64,000 nucleotides of DNA from positions 124,001-188,000 of the forward strand of contig NW_024396996.1 in the NCBI RefSeq assembly GCF_905163445.1, given 5' to 3'. Each line of letters opens with the position of its first letter. The first letter of the stretch is position 1. Shown here piece by piece: positions 49,084 through 63,475 of the stretch. The stretch comes from Pararge aegeria (Eukaryota > Arthropoda > Insecta > Lepidoptera > Nymphalidae). The position numbers and the translations under genes are program-made. The notes beneath the pieces are model-generated. The model made no database searches. It saw only the letters and a list, made by a program, of their open reading frames with translations, and had not been told where the DNA came from.

Positions 49084-50525
49084 GTGACGAAAAATAACGA
49101 TACGGGACTCTTACGAGGTCTCGTAATCGGAATGAGTTTCTGCGACTACCATTGTCTGTCGCGGGTAACGGGGAATCAGGGTTCGATTCCGGTGAGGGAG
49201 CCTGAGAAACTGCTACCACATCCAAGGAAGGCAGCAGGCGCGCAAATTACCCACTCCCTGCACGGGGGGGGGAGGTACGGGTAGGTAGTGACGAAAAATA
49301 ACGATACGGGACTCTTACGAGGTCCCGTCATCGAATAATCAATACACGAACTGCCCACACACTTGTAAATATAGACGCGCAAGATCGTTACACGAACCGC
49401 TTACCATTATAGTAAACTACTATGCAAACACACATAACATATACGCAATAAGAGAACTTTAAATTGGAGATTTTACCCTACCACACCCGTCTGTCTCATT
49501 CTGAAAACTATTCAAAATAATTGCTATTTTTCATTCTCATTCAAATATAAATAATAGTAAATAATATATAATTTTTGACTGAACTGAACCCAAGTGCCCG
49601 GCCTGTGGCCGGGCACCCCTCGTATTCATGTTCTAACCTAACCTAACCTAAATCTAGTTTTGACACCTTTAGACTTTAGATTCAAGATTTAATGTGAATA
49701 TATGCATTAATAAAAACTCATTACTATTTTAATACTAGTTATGCTGCTGTTGATGCACTGATGAAAGCCAGATAGCTAGATCAGTGTTTAGTTAGTCGTA
49801 GTTGCCGGTGGGCTGAGGTCTAAAGGAATCCAAACTAGTTTTAAAAGGTTTGGATAGGTTAGGTTAGGTTAGAACATGAATAAGACGGGTGCCCGGCCGC
49901 AGGCCGGTCACTTAGGTTCAGTTCCGTTTAAAAAAAAAAAAACAAAAAACAAAACGTACCAATACAAAGTACTCTTATTCATATTAGAAGATATTGTAAA
50001 ATAACAATTAATTTAATTTTTTTTTTTTTTTTCACTTACACATTAGGCCCGTCGCGCCGCGCCACTACTATATGGGGCGAAGGTGCGAAGTCGACGGCGA
50101 CGACAAAGTACCGAGTCTAAGGAGACTGATGGCGGCGCCACACAGTGGCGTTATGTCTCTATAAAAGTGGTGGTCTTTTATTATGTTATTTATTAATGGT
50201 ATTATTTTAATATCATATCAATATTGTACCCCGCACAGGGGGGAGGTACGGGTAGGTAGTGACGAAAAATAACGATACGGGACTCTTACGAGGTCTCGCA
50301 ATCGGAATGAGTACACTTTAAATATTTTAACGAGGTAAAATTTAAGGGCATTGAGGGTCTGGTGCCAGTGGTGGTTGATTAGATCCACACACTATACTTT
50401 TTATAATTATGTGGCGTTATGTCTCTATAAAAGTGGTGGTCTTTTATTATGTTATTTATTAATGGTATTTTTTTAATATCATATCAATATTGTACCCCGC
50501 ACGGGGGGAGGTAGGGGGGTAGGTA
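49084..50525 (+). repeat. Satellite unit, 1442 bp, nine-G run in A
   Basis: Complete; foldback element 49581-49924. The A block G run has nine G, which shifts reading frames. T tract shortened. Confidence 0.95.
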
Positions 50526-51970
50526 GTGACGAAAAATAACGATACGGGACTCTTACGAGGTCTCGTAATCGGAATGAGTTTCTGCGACTACCATTGTCTG
50601 TCGCGGGTAACGGGGAATCAGGGTTCGATTCCGGTGAGGGAGCCTGAGAAACTGCTACCACATCCAAGGAAGGCAGCAGGCGCGCAAATTACCCACTCCC
50701 TGCACGGGGGGGGGAGGTACGGGTAGGTAGTGACGAAAAATAACGATACGGGACTCTTACGAGGTCCCGTCATCGAATAATCAATACACGAACTGCCCAC
50801 ACACTTGTAAATATAGACGCGCAAGATCGTTACACGAACCGCTTACCATTATAGTAAACTACTATGCAAACACACATAACATATACGCAATAAGAGAACT
50901 TTAAATTGGAGATTTTACCCTACCACACCCGTCTGTCTCATTCTGAAAACTATTCAAAATAATTGCTATTTTTCATTCTCATTCAAATATAAATAATAGT
51001 AAATAATATATAATTTTTGACTGAACTGAACCCAAGTGCCCGGCCTGTGGCCGGGCACCCCTCGTATTCATGTTCTAACCTAACCTAACCTAAATCTAGT
51101 TTTGACACCTTTAGACTTTAGATTCAAGATTTAATGTGAATATATGCATTAATAAAAACTCATTACTATTTTAATACTAGTTATGCTGCTGTTGATGCAC
51201 TGATGAAAGCCAGATAGCTAGATCAGTGTTTAGTTAGTCGTAGTTGCCGGTGGGCTGAGGTCTAAAGGAATCCAAACTAGTTTTAAAAGGTTTGGATAGG
51301 TTAGGTTAGGTTAGAACATGAATAAGACGGGTGCCCGGCCGCAGGCCGGTCACTTAGGTTCAGTTCCGTTTAAAAAAAAAAAAACAAAAAACAAAACGTA
51401 CCAATACAAAGTACTCTTATTCATATTAGAAGATATTGTAAAATAACAATTAATTTAATTTTTTTTTTTTTTTTTCACTTACACATTAGGCCCGTCGCGC
51501 CGCGCCACTACTATATGGGGCGAAGGTGCGAAGTCGACGGCGACGACAAAGTACCGAGTCTAAGGAGACTGATGGCGGCGCCACACAGTGGCGTTATGTC
51601 TCTATAAAAGTGGTGGTCTTTTATTATGTTATTTATTAATGGTATTATTTTAATATCATATCAATATTGTACCCCGCACAGGGGGGAGGTACGGGTAGGT
51701 AGTGACGAAAAATAACGATACGGGACTCTTACGAGGTCTCGCAATCGGAATGAGTACACTTTAAATATTTTAACGAGGTAAAATTAAAGGGCATTGAGGG
51801 TCTGGTGCCAGTGGTGGTTGATTAGATCCACACACTATACTTTTTATAATTATGTGGCGTTATGTCTCTATAAAAGTGGTGGTCTTTTATTATGTTATTT
51901 ATTAATGGTATTTTTTTAATATCATATCAATATTGTACCCCGCACGGGGGGAGGTAGGGGGGGGTAGGTA
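50526..51970 (+). repeat. Satellite unit, 1445 bp, nine-G run in A
   Basis: Complete; foldback element 51023-51366. AAATTAAAGGG in B. Confidence 0.95.
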
Positions 51971-53411
51971 GTGACGAAAAATAACGATACGGGACTCTTA
52001 CGAGGTCTCGTAATCGGAATGAGTTTCTGCGACTACCATTGTCTGTCGCGGGTAACGGGGAATCAGGGTTCGATTCCGGTGAGGGAGCCTGAGAAACTGC
52101 TACCACATCCAAGGAAGGCAGCAGGTGCGCAAATTACCCACTCCCTGCACGGGGGGGGAGGTACGGGTAGGTAGTGACGAAAAATAACGATACGGGACTC
52201 TTACGAGGTCCCGTCATCGAATAATCAATACACGAACTGCCCACACACTTGTAAATATAGACGCGCAAGATCGTTACACGAACCGCTTACCATTATAGTA
52301 AACTACTATGCAAACACACATAACATATACGCAATAAGAGAAATTTAAATTGGAGATTTTACCCTACCACACCCGTCTGTCTCATTCTGAAAACTATTCA
52401 AAATAATTGCTATTTTTCATTCTCATTCAAATATAAATAATAGTAAATAATATATAATTTTTGACTGAACTGAACCCAAGTGCCCGGCCTGTGGCCGGGC
52501 ACCCCTCGTATTCATGTTCTAACCTAACCTAACCTAAATCTAGTTTTGACACCTTTAGACTTTAGATTCAAGATTTAATGTGAATATATGCATTAATAAA
52601 AACTCATTACTATTTTAATACTAGTTATGCTGCTGTTGATGCACTGATGAAAGCCAGATAGCTAGATCAGTGTTTAGTTAGTCGTAGTTGCCGGTGGGCT
52701 GAGGTCTAAAGGAATCCAAACTAGTTTTAAAAGGTTTGGATAGGTTAGGTTAGGTTAGAACATGAATAAGACGGGTGCCCGGCCGCAGGCCGGTCACTTA
52801 GGTTCAGTTCCGTTTAAAAAAAAAAAAACAAAAAACAAAACGTACCAATACAAAGTACTCTTATTCATATTAGAAGATATTGTAAAATAACAATTAATTT
52901 AATTTTTTTTTTTTTTTTCACTTACACATTAGGCCCGTCGCGCCGCGCCACTACTATATGGGGCGAAGGTGCGAAGTCGACGGCGACGACAAAGTACCGA
53001 GTCTAAGGAGACTGATGGCGGCGCCACACAGTGGCGTTATGTCTCTATAAAAGTGGTGGTCTTTTATTATGTTATTTATTAATGGTATTATTTTAATATC
53101 ATATCAATATTGTACCCCGCACAGGGGGGAGGTACGGGTAGGTAGTGACGAAAAATAACGATACGGGACTCTTACGAGGTCTCGCAATCGGAATGAGTAC
53201 ACTTTAAATATTTTAACGAGGTAAAATTAAAGGGCATTGAGGGTCTGGTGCCAGTGGTGGTTGATTAGATCCACACACTATACTTTTTATAATTATGTGG
53301 CGTTATGTCTCTATAAAAGTGGTGGTCTTTTATTATGTTATTTATTAATGGTATTTTTTTAATATCATATCAATATTGTACCCCGCACGGGGGGAGGTAG
53401 GGGGGTAGGTA
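51971..53411 (+). repeat. Satellite unit, 1441 bp
   Basis: Complete; foldback element 52467-52810. Private GCAGGTGCGC in A and AGAAATTTAAATT in Y. AAATTAAAGGG in B. Confidence 0.95.
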
Positions 53412-54856
53412 GTGACGAAAAATAACGATACGGGACTCTTACGAGGTCTCGTAATCGGAATGAGTTTCTGCGACTACCATTGTCTGTCGCGGGTAACGGG
53501 GAATCAGGGTTCGATTCCGGTGAGGGAGCCTGAGAAACTGCTACCACATCCAAGGAAGGCAGCAGGCGCGCAAATTACCCACTCCCTGCACGGGGGGGGG
53601 AGGTACGGGTAGGTAGTGACGAAAAATAACGATACGGGACTCTTACGAGGTCCCGTCATCGAATAATCAATACACGAACTGCCCACACACTTGTAAATAT
53701 AGACGCGCAAGATCGTTACACGAACCGCTTACCATTATAGTAAACTACTATGCAAACACACATAACATATACGCAATAAGAGAACTTTAAATTGGAGATT
53801 TTACCCTACCACACCCGTCTGTCTCATTCTGAAAACTATTCAAAATAATTGCTATTTTTCATTCTCATTCAAATATAAATAATAGTAAATAATATATAAT
53901 TTTTGACTGAACTGAACCCAAGTGCCCGGCCTGTGGCCGGGCACCCCTCGTATTCATGTTCTAACCTAACCTAACCTAAATCTAGTTTTGACACCTTTAG
54001 ACTTTAGATTCAAGATTTAATGTGAATATATGCATTAATAAAAACTCATTACTATTTTAATACTAGTTATGCTGCTGTTGATGCACTGATGAAAGCCAGA
54101 TAGCTAGATCAGTGTTTAGTTAGTCGTAGTTGCCGGTGGGCTGAGGTCTAAAGGAATCCAAACTAGTTTTAAAAGGTTTGGATAGGTTAGGTTAGGTTAG
54201 AACATGAATAAGACGGGTGCCCGGCCGCAGGCCGGTCACTTAGGTTCAGTTCCGTTTAAAAAAAAAAAAACAAAAAACAAAACGTACCAATACAAAGTAC
54301 TCTTATTCATATTAGAAGATATTGTAAAATAACAATTAATTTAATTTTTTTTTTTTTTTTTCACTTACACATTAGGCCCGTCGCGCCGCGCCACTACTAT
54401 ATGGGGCGAAGGTGCGAAGTCGACGGCGACGACAAAGTACCGAGTCTAAGGAGACTGATGGCGGCGCCACACAGTGGCGTTATGTCTCTATAAAAGTGGT
54501 GGTCTTTTATTATGTTATTTATTAATGGTATTATTTTAATATCATATCAATATTGTACCCCGCACAGGGGGGAGGTACGGGTAGGTAGTGACGAAAAATA
54601 ACGATACGGGACTCTTACGAGGTCTCGCAATCGGAATGAGTACACTTTAAATATTTTAACGAGGTAAAATTTAAGGGCATTGAGGGTCTGGTGCCAGTGG
54701 TGGTTGATTAGATCCACACACTATACTTTTTATAATTATGTGGCGTTATGTCTCTATAAAAGTGGTGGTCTTTTATTATGTTATTTATTAATGGTATTTT
54801 TTTAATATCATATCAATATTGTACCCCGCACGGGGGGAGGTAGGGGGGGGTAGGTA
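53412..54856 (+). repeat. Satellite unit, 1445 bp, nine-G run in A
   Basis: Complete; foldback element 53909-54252. Confidence 0.95.
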
Positions 54857-56299
54857 GTGACGAAAAATAACGATACGGGACTCTTACGAGGTCTCGTAAT
54901 CGGAATGAGTTTCTGCGACTACCATTGTCTGTCGCGGGTAACGGGGAATCAGGGTTCGATTCCGGTGAGGGAGCCTGAGAAACTGCTACCACATCCAAGG
55001 AAGGCAGCAGGCGCGTAAATTACCCACTCCCTGCACGGGGGGGGAGGTACGGGTAGGTAGTGACGAAAAATAACGATACGGGACTCTTACGAGGGCCCGT
55101 CATCGAATAATCAATACACGAACTGCCCACACACTTGTAAATATAGACGCGCAAGATCGTTACACGAACCGCTTACCATTATAGTAAACTACTATGCAAA
55201 CACACATAACATATACGCAATAAGAGAACTTTAAAATGGAGATTTTACCCTACCACACCCGTCTGTCTCATTCTGAAAACTATTCAAAATAATTGCTATT
55301 TTTCATTCTCATTCAAATATAAATAATAGTAAATAATATATAATTTTTGACTGAACTGAACCCAAGTGCCCGGCCTGTGGCCGGGCACCCCTCGTATTCA
55401 TGTTCTAACCTAACCTAACCTAAATCTAGTTTTGACACCTTTAGACTTTAGATTCAAGATTTAATGTGAATATATGCATTAATAAAAACTCATTACTATT
55501 TTAATACTAGTTATGCTGCTGTTGATGCACTGATGAAAGCCAGATAGCTAGATCAGTGTTTAGTTAGTCGTAGTTGCCGGTGGGCTGAGGTCTAAAGGAA
55601 TCCAAACTAGTTTTAAAAGGTTTGGATAGGTTAGGTTAGGTTAGAACATGAATAAGACGGGTGCCCGGCCGCAGGCCGGTCACTTAGGTTCAGTTCCGTT
55701 TAAAAAAAAAAAAACAAAAAACAAAACGTACCAATACAAAGTACTCTTATTCATATTAGAAGATATTGTAAAATAACAATTAATTTAATTTTTTTTTTTT
55801 TTTTCACTTACACATTAGGCCCGTCGCGCCGCGCCACTACTATATGGGGCGAAGGTGCGAAGTCGACGGCGACGACAAAGTACCGAGTCTAAGGAGACTG
55901 ATGGCGGCGCCACACAGTGGCGTTATGTCTCTATAAAAGTGGTGGTCTTTTATTATGTTATTTATTAATGGTATTATTTTAATATCATATCAATATTGTA
56001 CCCCGCACAGGGGGGAGGTACGGGTAGGTAGTGACGAAAAATAACGATACGGGACTCTTACGAGGTCTCGCAATCGGAATGAGTACACTTTAAATATTTT
56101 AACGAGGTAAAATTTAAGGGCATTGAGGGTCTGGTGCCAGTGGTGGTTGATTAGATCCACACACTATACTTTTTATAATTATGTGGCGTTATGTCTCTAT
56201 AAAAGTGGTGGTCTTTTATTATGTTATTTATTAATGGTATTTTTTTAATATCATATCAATATTGTACCCCGCACGGGGGGAGGTAGGGGGGGGTAGGTA
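54857..56299 (+). repeat. Satellite unit, 1443 bp
   Basis: Complete; foldback element 55353-55696. First of four successive CGCGTAAATT/GAGGGCCCGTC units. Private TTTAAAATGGAG in Y. Confidence 0.95.
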
Positions 56300-57743
56300 G
56301 TGACGAAAAATAACGATACGGGACTCTTACGAGGTCTCGTAATCGGAATGAGTTTCTGCGACTACCATTGTCTGTCGCGGGTAACGGGGAATCAGGGTTC
56401 GATTCCGGTGAGGGAGCCTGAGAAACTGCTACCACATCCAAGGAAGGCAGCAGGCGCGTAAATTACCCACTCCCTGCACGGGGGGGGAGGTACGGGTAGG
56501 TAGTGACGAAAAATAACGATACGGGACTCTTACGAGGGCCCGTCATCGAATAATCAATACACGAACTGCCCACACACTTGTAAATATAGACGCGCAAGAT
56601 CGTTACACGAACCGCTTACCATTATAGTAAACTACTATGCAAACACACATAACATATACGCAATAAGAGAACTTTAAATTGGAGATTTTACCCTACCACA
56701 CCCGTCTGTCTCATTCTGAAAACTATTCAAAATAATTGCTATTTTTCATTCTCATTCAAATATAAATAATAGTAAATAATATATAATTTTTGACTGAACT
56801 GAACCCAAGTGCCCGGCCTGTGGCCGGGCACCCCTCGTATTCATGTTCTAACCTAACCTAACCTAAATCTAGTTTTGACACCTTTAGACTTTAGATTCAA
56901 GATTTAATGTGAATATATGCATTAATAAAAACTCATTACTATTTTAATACTAGTTATGCTGCTGTTGATGCACTGATGAAAGCCAGATAGCTAGATCAGT
57001 GTTTAGTTAGTCGTAGTTGCCGGTGGGCTGAGGTCTAAAGGAATCCAAACTAGTTTTAAAAGGTTTGGATAGGTTAGGTTAGGTTAGAACATGAATAAGA
57101 CGGGTGCCCGGCCGCAGGCCGGTCACTTAGGTTCAGTTCCGTTTAAAAAAAAAAAAACAAAAAACAAAACGTACCAATACAAAGTACTCTTATTCATATT
57201 AGAAGATATTGTAAAATAACAATTAATTTAATTTTTTTTTTTTTTTTTCACTTACACATTAGGCCCGTCGCGCCGCGCCACTACTATATGGGGCGAAGGT
57301 GCGAAGTCGACGGCGACGACAAAGTACCGAGTCTAAGGAGACTGATGGCGGCGCCACACAGTGGCGTTATGTCTCTATAAAAGTGGTGGTCTTTTATTAT
57401 GTTATTTATTAATGGTATTATTTTAATATCATATCAATATTGTACCCCGCACAGGGGGGAGGTACGGGTAGGTAGTGACGAAAAATAACGATACGGGACT
57501 CTTACGAGGTCTCGCAATCGGAATGAGTACACTTTAAATATTTTAACGAGGTAAAATTTAAGGGCATTGAGGGTCTGGTGCCAGTGGTGGTTGATTAGAT
57601 CCACACACTATACTTTTTATAATTATGTGGCGTTATGTCTCTATAAAAGTGGTGGTCTTTTATTATGTTATTTATTAATGGTATTTTTTTAATATCATAT
57701 CAATATTGTACCCCGCACGGGGGGAGGTAGGGGGGGGTAGGTA
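56300..57743 (+). repeat. Satellite unit, 1444 bp
   Basis: Complete; foldback element 56796-57139. CGCGTAAATT/GAGGGCCCGTC haplotype. Confidence 0.95.
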
Positions 57744-59187
57744 GTGACGAAAAATAACGATACGGGACTCTTACGAGGTCTCGTAATCGGAATGAGTTTC
57801 TGCGACTACCATTGTCTGTCGCGGGTAACGGGGAATCAGGGTTCGATTCCGGTGAGGGAGCCTGAGAAACTGCTACCACATCCAAGGAAGGCAGCAGGCG
57901 CGTAAATTACCCACTCCCTGCACGGGGGGGGAGGTACGGGTAGGTAGTGACGAAAAATAACGATACGGGACTCTTGCGAGGGCCCGTCATCGAATAATCA
58001 ATACACGAACTGCCCACACACTTGTAAATATAGACGCGCAAGATCGTTACACGAACCGCTTACCATTATAGTAAACTACTATGCAAACACACATAACATA
58101 TACGCAATAAGAGAACTTTAAATTGGAGATTTTACCCTACCACACCCGTCTGTCTCATTCTGAAAACTATTCAAAATAATTGCTATTTTTCATTCTCATT
58201 CAAATATAAATAATAGTAAATAATATATAATTTTTGACTGAACTGAACCCAAGTGCCCGGCCTGTGGCCGGGCACCCCTCGTATTCATGTTCTAACCTAA
58301 CCTAACCTAAATCTAGTTTTGACACCTTTAGACTTTAGATTCAAGATTTAATGTGAATATATGCATTAATAAAAACTCATTACTATTTTAATACTAGTTA
58401 TGCTGCTGTTGATGCACTGATGAAAGCCAGATAGCTAGATCAGTGTTTAGTTAGTCGTAGTTGCCGGTGGGCTGAGGTCTAAAGGAATCCAAACTAGTTT
58501 TAAAAGGTTTGGATAGGTTAGGTTAGGTTAGAACATGAATAAGACGGGTGCCCGGCCGCAGGCCGGTCACTTAGGTTCAGTTCCGTTTAAAAAAAAAAAA
58601 ACAAAAAACAAAACGTACCAATACAAAGTACTCTTATTCATATTAGAAGATATTGTAAAATAACAATTAATTTAATTTTTTTTTTTTTTTTTCACTTACA
58701 CATTAGGCCCGTCGCGCCGCGCCACTACTATATGGGGCGAAGGTGCGAAGTCGACGGCGACGACAAAGTACCGAGTCTAAGGAGACTGATGGCGGCGCCA
58801 CACAGTGGCGTTATGTCTCTATAAAAGTGGTGGTCTTTTATTATGTTATTTATTAATGGTATTATTTTAATATCATATCAATATTGTACCCCGCACAGGG
58901 GGGAGGTACGGGTAGGTAGTGACGAAAAATAACGATACGGGACTCTTACGAGGTCTCGCAATCGGAATGAGTACACTTTAAATATTTTAACGAGGTAAAA
59001 TTTAAGGGCATTGAGGGTCTGGTGCCAGTGGTGGTTGATTAGATCCACACACTATACTTTTTATAATTATGTGGCGTTATGTCTCTATAAAAGTGGTGGT
59101 CTTTTATTATGTTATTTATTAATGGTATTTTTTTAATATCATATCAATATTGTACCCCGCACGGGGGGAGGTAGGGGGGGGTAGGTA
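57744..59187 (+). repeat. Satellite unit, 1444 bp
   Basis: Complete; foldback element 58240-58583. CTCTTGCGAGGG (near 57975) is shared only with the next unit, marking the two as recent sisters. Confidence 0.95.
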
Positions 59188-60630
59188 GTGACGAAAAATA
59201 ACGATACGGGACTCTTACGAGGTCTCGTAATCGGAATGAGTTTCTGCGACTACCATTGTCTGTCGCGGGTAACGGGGAATCAGGGTTCGATTCCGGTGAG
59301 GGAGCCTGAGAAACTGCTACCACATCCAAGGAAGGCAGCAGGCGCGTAAATTACCCACTCCCTGCACGGGGGGGGAGGTACGGGTAGGTAGTGACGAAAA
59401 ATAACGATACGGGACTCTTGCGAGGGCCCGTCATCGAATAATCAATACACGAACTGCCCACACACTTGTAAATATAGACGCGCAAGATCGTTACACGAAC
59501 CGCTTACCATTATAGTAAACTACTATGCAAACACACATAACATATACGCAATAAGAGAACTTTAAATTGGAGATTTTACCCTACCACACCCGTCTGTCTC
59601 ATTCTGAAAACTATTCAAAATAATTGCTATTTTTCATTCTCATTCAAATATAAATAATAGTAAATAATATATAATTTTTGACTGAACTGAACCCAAGTGC
59701 CCGGCCTGTGGCCGGGCACCCCTCGTATTCATGTTCTAACCTAACCTAACCTAAATCTAGTTTTGACACCTTTAGACTTTAGATTCAAGATTTAATGTGA
59801 ATATATGCATTAATAAAAACTCATTACTATTTTAATACTAGTTATGCTGCTGTTGATGCACTGATGAAAGCCAGATAGCTAGATCAGTGTTTAGTTAGTC
59901 GTAGTTGCCGGTGGGCTGAGGTCTAAAGGAATCCAAACTAGTTTTAAAAGGTTTGGATAGGTTAGGTTAGGTTAGAACATGAATAAGACGGGTGCCCGGC
60001 CGCAGGCCGGTCACTTAGGTTCAGTTCCGTTTAAAAAAAAAAAAAACAAAAAACAAAACGTACCAATACAAAGTACTCTTATTCATATTAGAAGATATTG
60101 TAAAATAACAATTAATTTAATTTTTTTTTTTTTTTTTCACTTACACATTAGGCCCGTCGCGCCGCGCCACTACTATATGGGGCGAAGGTGCGAAGTCGAC
60201 GGCGACGACAAAGTACCGAGTCTAAGGAGACTGATGGCGGCGCCACACAGTGGCGTTATGTCTCTATAAAAGTGGTGGTCTTTTATTATGTTATTTATTA
60301 ATGGTATTATTTTAATATCATATCAATATTGTACCCCGCACAGGGGGGAGGTACGGGTAGGTAGTGACGAAAAATAACGATACGGGACTCTTACGAGGTC
60401 TCGCAATCGGAATGAGTACACTTTAAATATTTTAACGAGGTAAAATTTAAGGGCATTGAGGGTCTGGTGCCAGTGGTGGTTGATTAGATCCACACACTAT
60501 ACTTTTTATAATTATGTGGCGTTATGTCTCTATAAAAGTGGTGGTCTTTTATTATGTTATTTATTAATGGTATTTTTTTAATATCATATCAATATTGTAC
60601 CCCGCACGGGGGGAGGTAGGGGGGTAGGTA
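59188..60630 (+). repeat. Satellite unit, 1443 bp, 14-A tract
   Basis: Complete; foldback element 59684-60027. CTCTTGCGAGGG as in the preceding unit. One extra A in the A tract after 60031 joins frames and creates the longest open frame of the window (59979-60269), which is not a gene. Confidence 0.95.
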
Positions 60631-62031
60631 GTGACGAAAAATAACGATACGGGACTCTTACGAGGTCTCGTAATCGGAATGAGTTTCTGCGACTACCATT
60701 GTCTGTCGCGGGTAACGGGGAATCAGGGTTCGATTCCGGTGAGGGAGCCTGAGAAACTGCTACCACATCCAAGGAAGGCAGCAGGCGCGCAAATTACCCA
60801 CTCCCTGCACGGGGGGGGAGGTACGGGTAGGTAGTGACGAAAAATAACGATACGGGACTCTTACGAGGTCCCGTCATCGAATAATCAATACACGAACTGC
60901 CCACACACTTGTAAATATAGACGCGCAAGATCGTTACACGAACCGCTTACCATTATAGTAAACTACTATGCAAACACACATAACATATACGCAATAAGAG
61001 AACTTTAAATTGGAGATTTTACCCTACCACACCCGTCTGTCTCATTCTGAAAACTATTCAAAATAATTGCTATTTTTCATTCTCATTCAAATATAAATAA
61101 TAGTAAATAATATATAATTTTTGACTGAACTGAACCCAAGTGCCCAGCCTGTGGCCGGGCACCCCTCGTATTCATGTTCTAACCTAACCTAACCTAAATC
61201 TAGTTTTGACACCTTTAGACTTTAGATTCAAGATTTAATGTGAATATATGCATTAATAAAAACTGATGAAAGCCAGATAGCTAGATCAGTGTTTAGTTAG
61301 TCGTAGTTGCCGGTGGGCTGAGGTCTAAAGGAATCCAAACTAGTTTTAAAAGGTTTGGATAGTTTAGGTTAGGTTAGAACATGAATAAGACGGGTGCCCG
61401 GCCGCAGGCCGGTCACTTAGGTTCAGTTCCGTTTAAAAAAAAAAAAACAAAAAACAAAACGTACCAATACAAAGTACTCTTATTCATATTAGAAGATATT
61501 GTAAAATAACAATTAATTTAATTTTTTTTTTTTTTTTTCACTTACACATTAGGCCCGTCGCGCCGCGCCACTACTATATGGGGCGAAGGTGCGAAGTCGA
61601 CGGCGACGACAAAGTACCGAGTCTAAGGAGACTGATGGCGGCGCCACACAGTGGCGTTATGTCTCTATAAAAGTGGTGGTCTTTTATTATGTTATTTATT
61701 AATGGTATTATTTTAATATCATATCAATATTGTACCCCGCACAGGGGGGAGGTACGGGTAGGTAGTGACGAAAAATAACGATACGGGACTCTTACGAGGT
61801 CTCGCAATCGGAATGAGTACACTTTAAATATTTTAACGAGGTAAAATTAAAGGGCATTGAGGGTCTGGTGCCAGTGGTGGTTGATTAGATCCACACACTA
61901 TACTTTTTATAATTATGTGGCGTTATGTCTCTATAAAAGTGGTGGTCTTTTATTATGTTATTTATTAATGGTATTTTTTTAATATCATATCAATATTGTA
62001 CCCCGCACGGGGGGAGGTAGGGGGGTAGGTA
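60631..62031 (+). repeat. Satellite unit, 1401 bp, 41-bp deletion in foldback element
   Basis: Foldback element 61127-61429 with AAAACT|GATGAAAG. Left hairpin mismatch TGCCCAGCC and GGATAGTTTAGG in the right arm are private. AAATTAAAGGG in B. Confidence 0.95.
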
Positions 62032-63475
62032 GTGACGAAAAATAACGATACGGGACTCTTACGAGGTCTCGTAATCGGAATGAGTTTCTGCGACTACCAT
62101 TGTCTGTCGCGGGTAACGGGGAATCAGGGTTCGATTCCGGTGAGGGAGCCTGAGAAACTGCTACCACATCCAAGGAAGGCAGCAGGCGCGCAAATTACCC
62201 ACTCCCTGCACGGGGGGGGAGGTACGGGTAGGTAGTGACGAAAAATAACGATACGGGACTCTTACGAGGTCCCGTCATCGAATAATCAATACACGAACTG
62301 CCCACACACTTGTAAATATAGACGCGCAAGATCGTTACACGAACCGCTTACCATTATAGTAAACTACTATGCAAACACACATAACATATACGCAATAAGA
62401 GAACTTTAAATTGGAGATTTTACCCTACCACACCCGTCTGTCTCATTCTGAAAACTATTCAAAATAATTGCTATTTTTCATTCTCATTCAAATATAAATA
62501 ATAGTAAATAATATATAATTTTTGACTGAACTGAACCCAAGTGCCCGGCCTGTGGCCGGGCACCCCTCGTATTCATGTTCTAACCTAACCTAACCTAAAT
62601 CTAGTTTTGACACCTTTAGACTTTAGATTCAAGATTTAATGTGAATATATGCATTAATAAAAACTCATTACTATTTTAATACTAGTTATGCTGCTGTTGA
62701 TGCACTGATGAAAGCCAGATAGCTAGATCAGTGTTTAGTTAGTCGTAGTTGCCGGTGGGCTGAGGTCTAAAGGAATCCAAACTAGTTTTAAAAGGTTTGG
62801 ATAGGTTAGGTTAGGTTAGAACATGAATAAGACGGGTGCCCGGCCGCAGGCCGGTCACTTAGGTTCAGTTCCGTTTAAAAAAAAAAAAACAAAAAACAAA
62901 ACGTACCAATACAAAGTACTCTTATTCATATTAGAAGATATTGTAAAATAACAATTAATTTAATTTTTTTTTTTTTTTTTCACTTACACATTAGGCCCGT
63001 CGCGCCGCGCCACTACTATATGGGGCGAAGGTGCGAAGTCGACGGCGACGACAAAGTACCGAGTCTAAGGAGACTGATGGCGGCGCCACACAGTGGCGTT
63101 ATGTCTCTATAAAAGTGGTGGTCTTTTATTATGTTATTTATTAATGGTATTATTTTAATATCATATCAATATTGTACCCCGCACAGGGGGGAGGTACGGG
63201 TAGGTAGTGACGAAAAATAACGATACGGGACTCTTACGAGGTCTCGCAATCGGAATGAGTACACTTTAAATATTTTAACGAGGTAAAATTTAAGGGCATT
63301 GAGGGTCTGGTGCCAGTGGTGGTTGATTAGATCCACACACTATACTTTTTATAATTATGTGGCGTTATGTCTCTATAAAAGTGGTGGTCTTTTATTATGT
63401 TATTTATTAATGGTATTTTTTTAATATCATATCAATATTGTACCCCGCACGGGGGGAGGTAGGGGGGGGTAGGTA
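62032..63475 (+). repeat. Satellite unit, 1444 bp
   Basis: Complete; foldback element 62528-62871. Confidence 0.95.

Noticed and set aside
49176..49382. 68-codon minus-strand frame MRVYIYKC... in three units
   Set aside because: Present only in units with a nine-G run (49084, 50526, 53412). It is a frameshift by-product across 18S antisense and block Y.
59979..60269. 96-codon frame, the longest in the window
   Set aside because: Created by one extra A in the poly(A) tract of a single unit, and composed of hairpin, poly-Lys, poly-Phe and block X translation.
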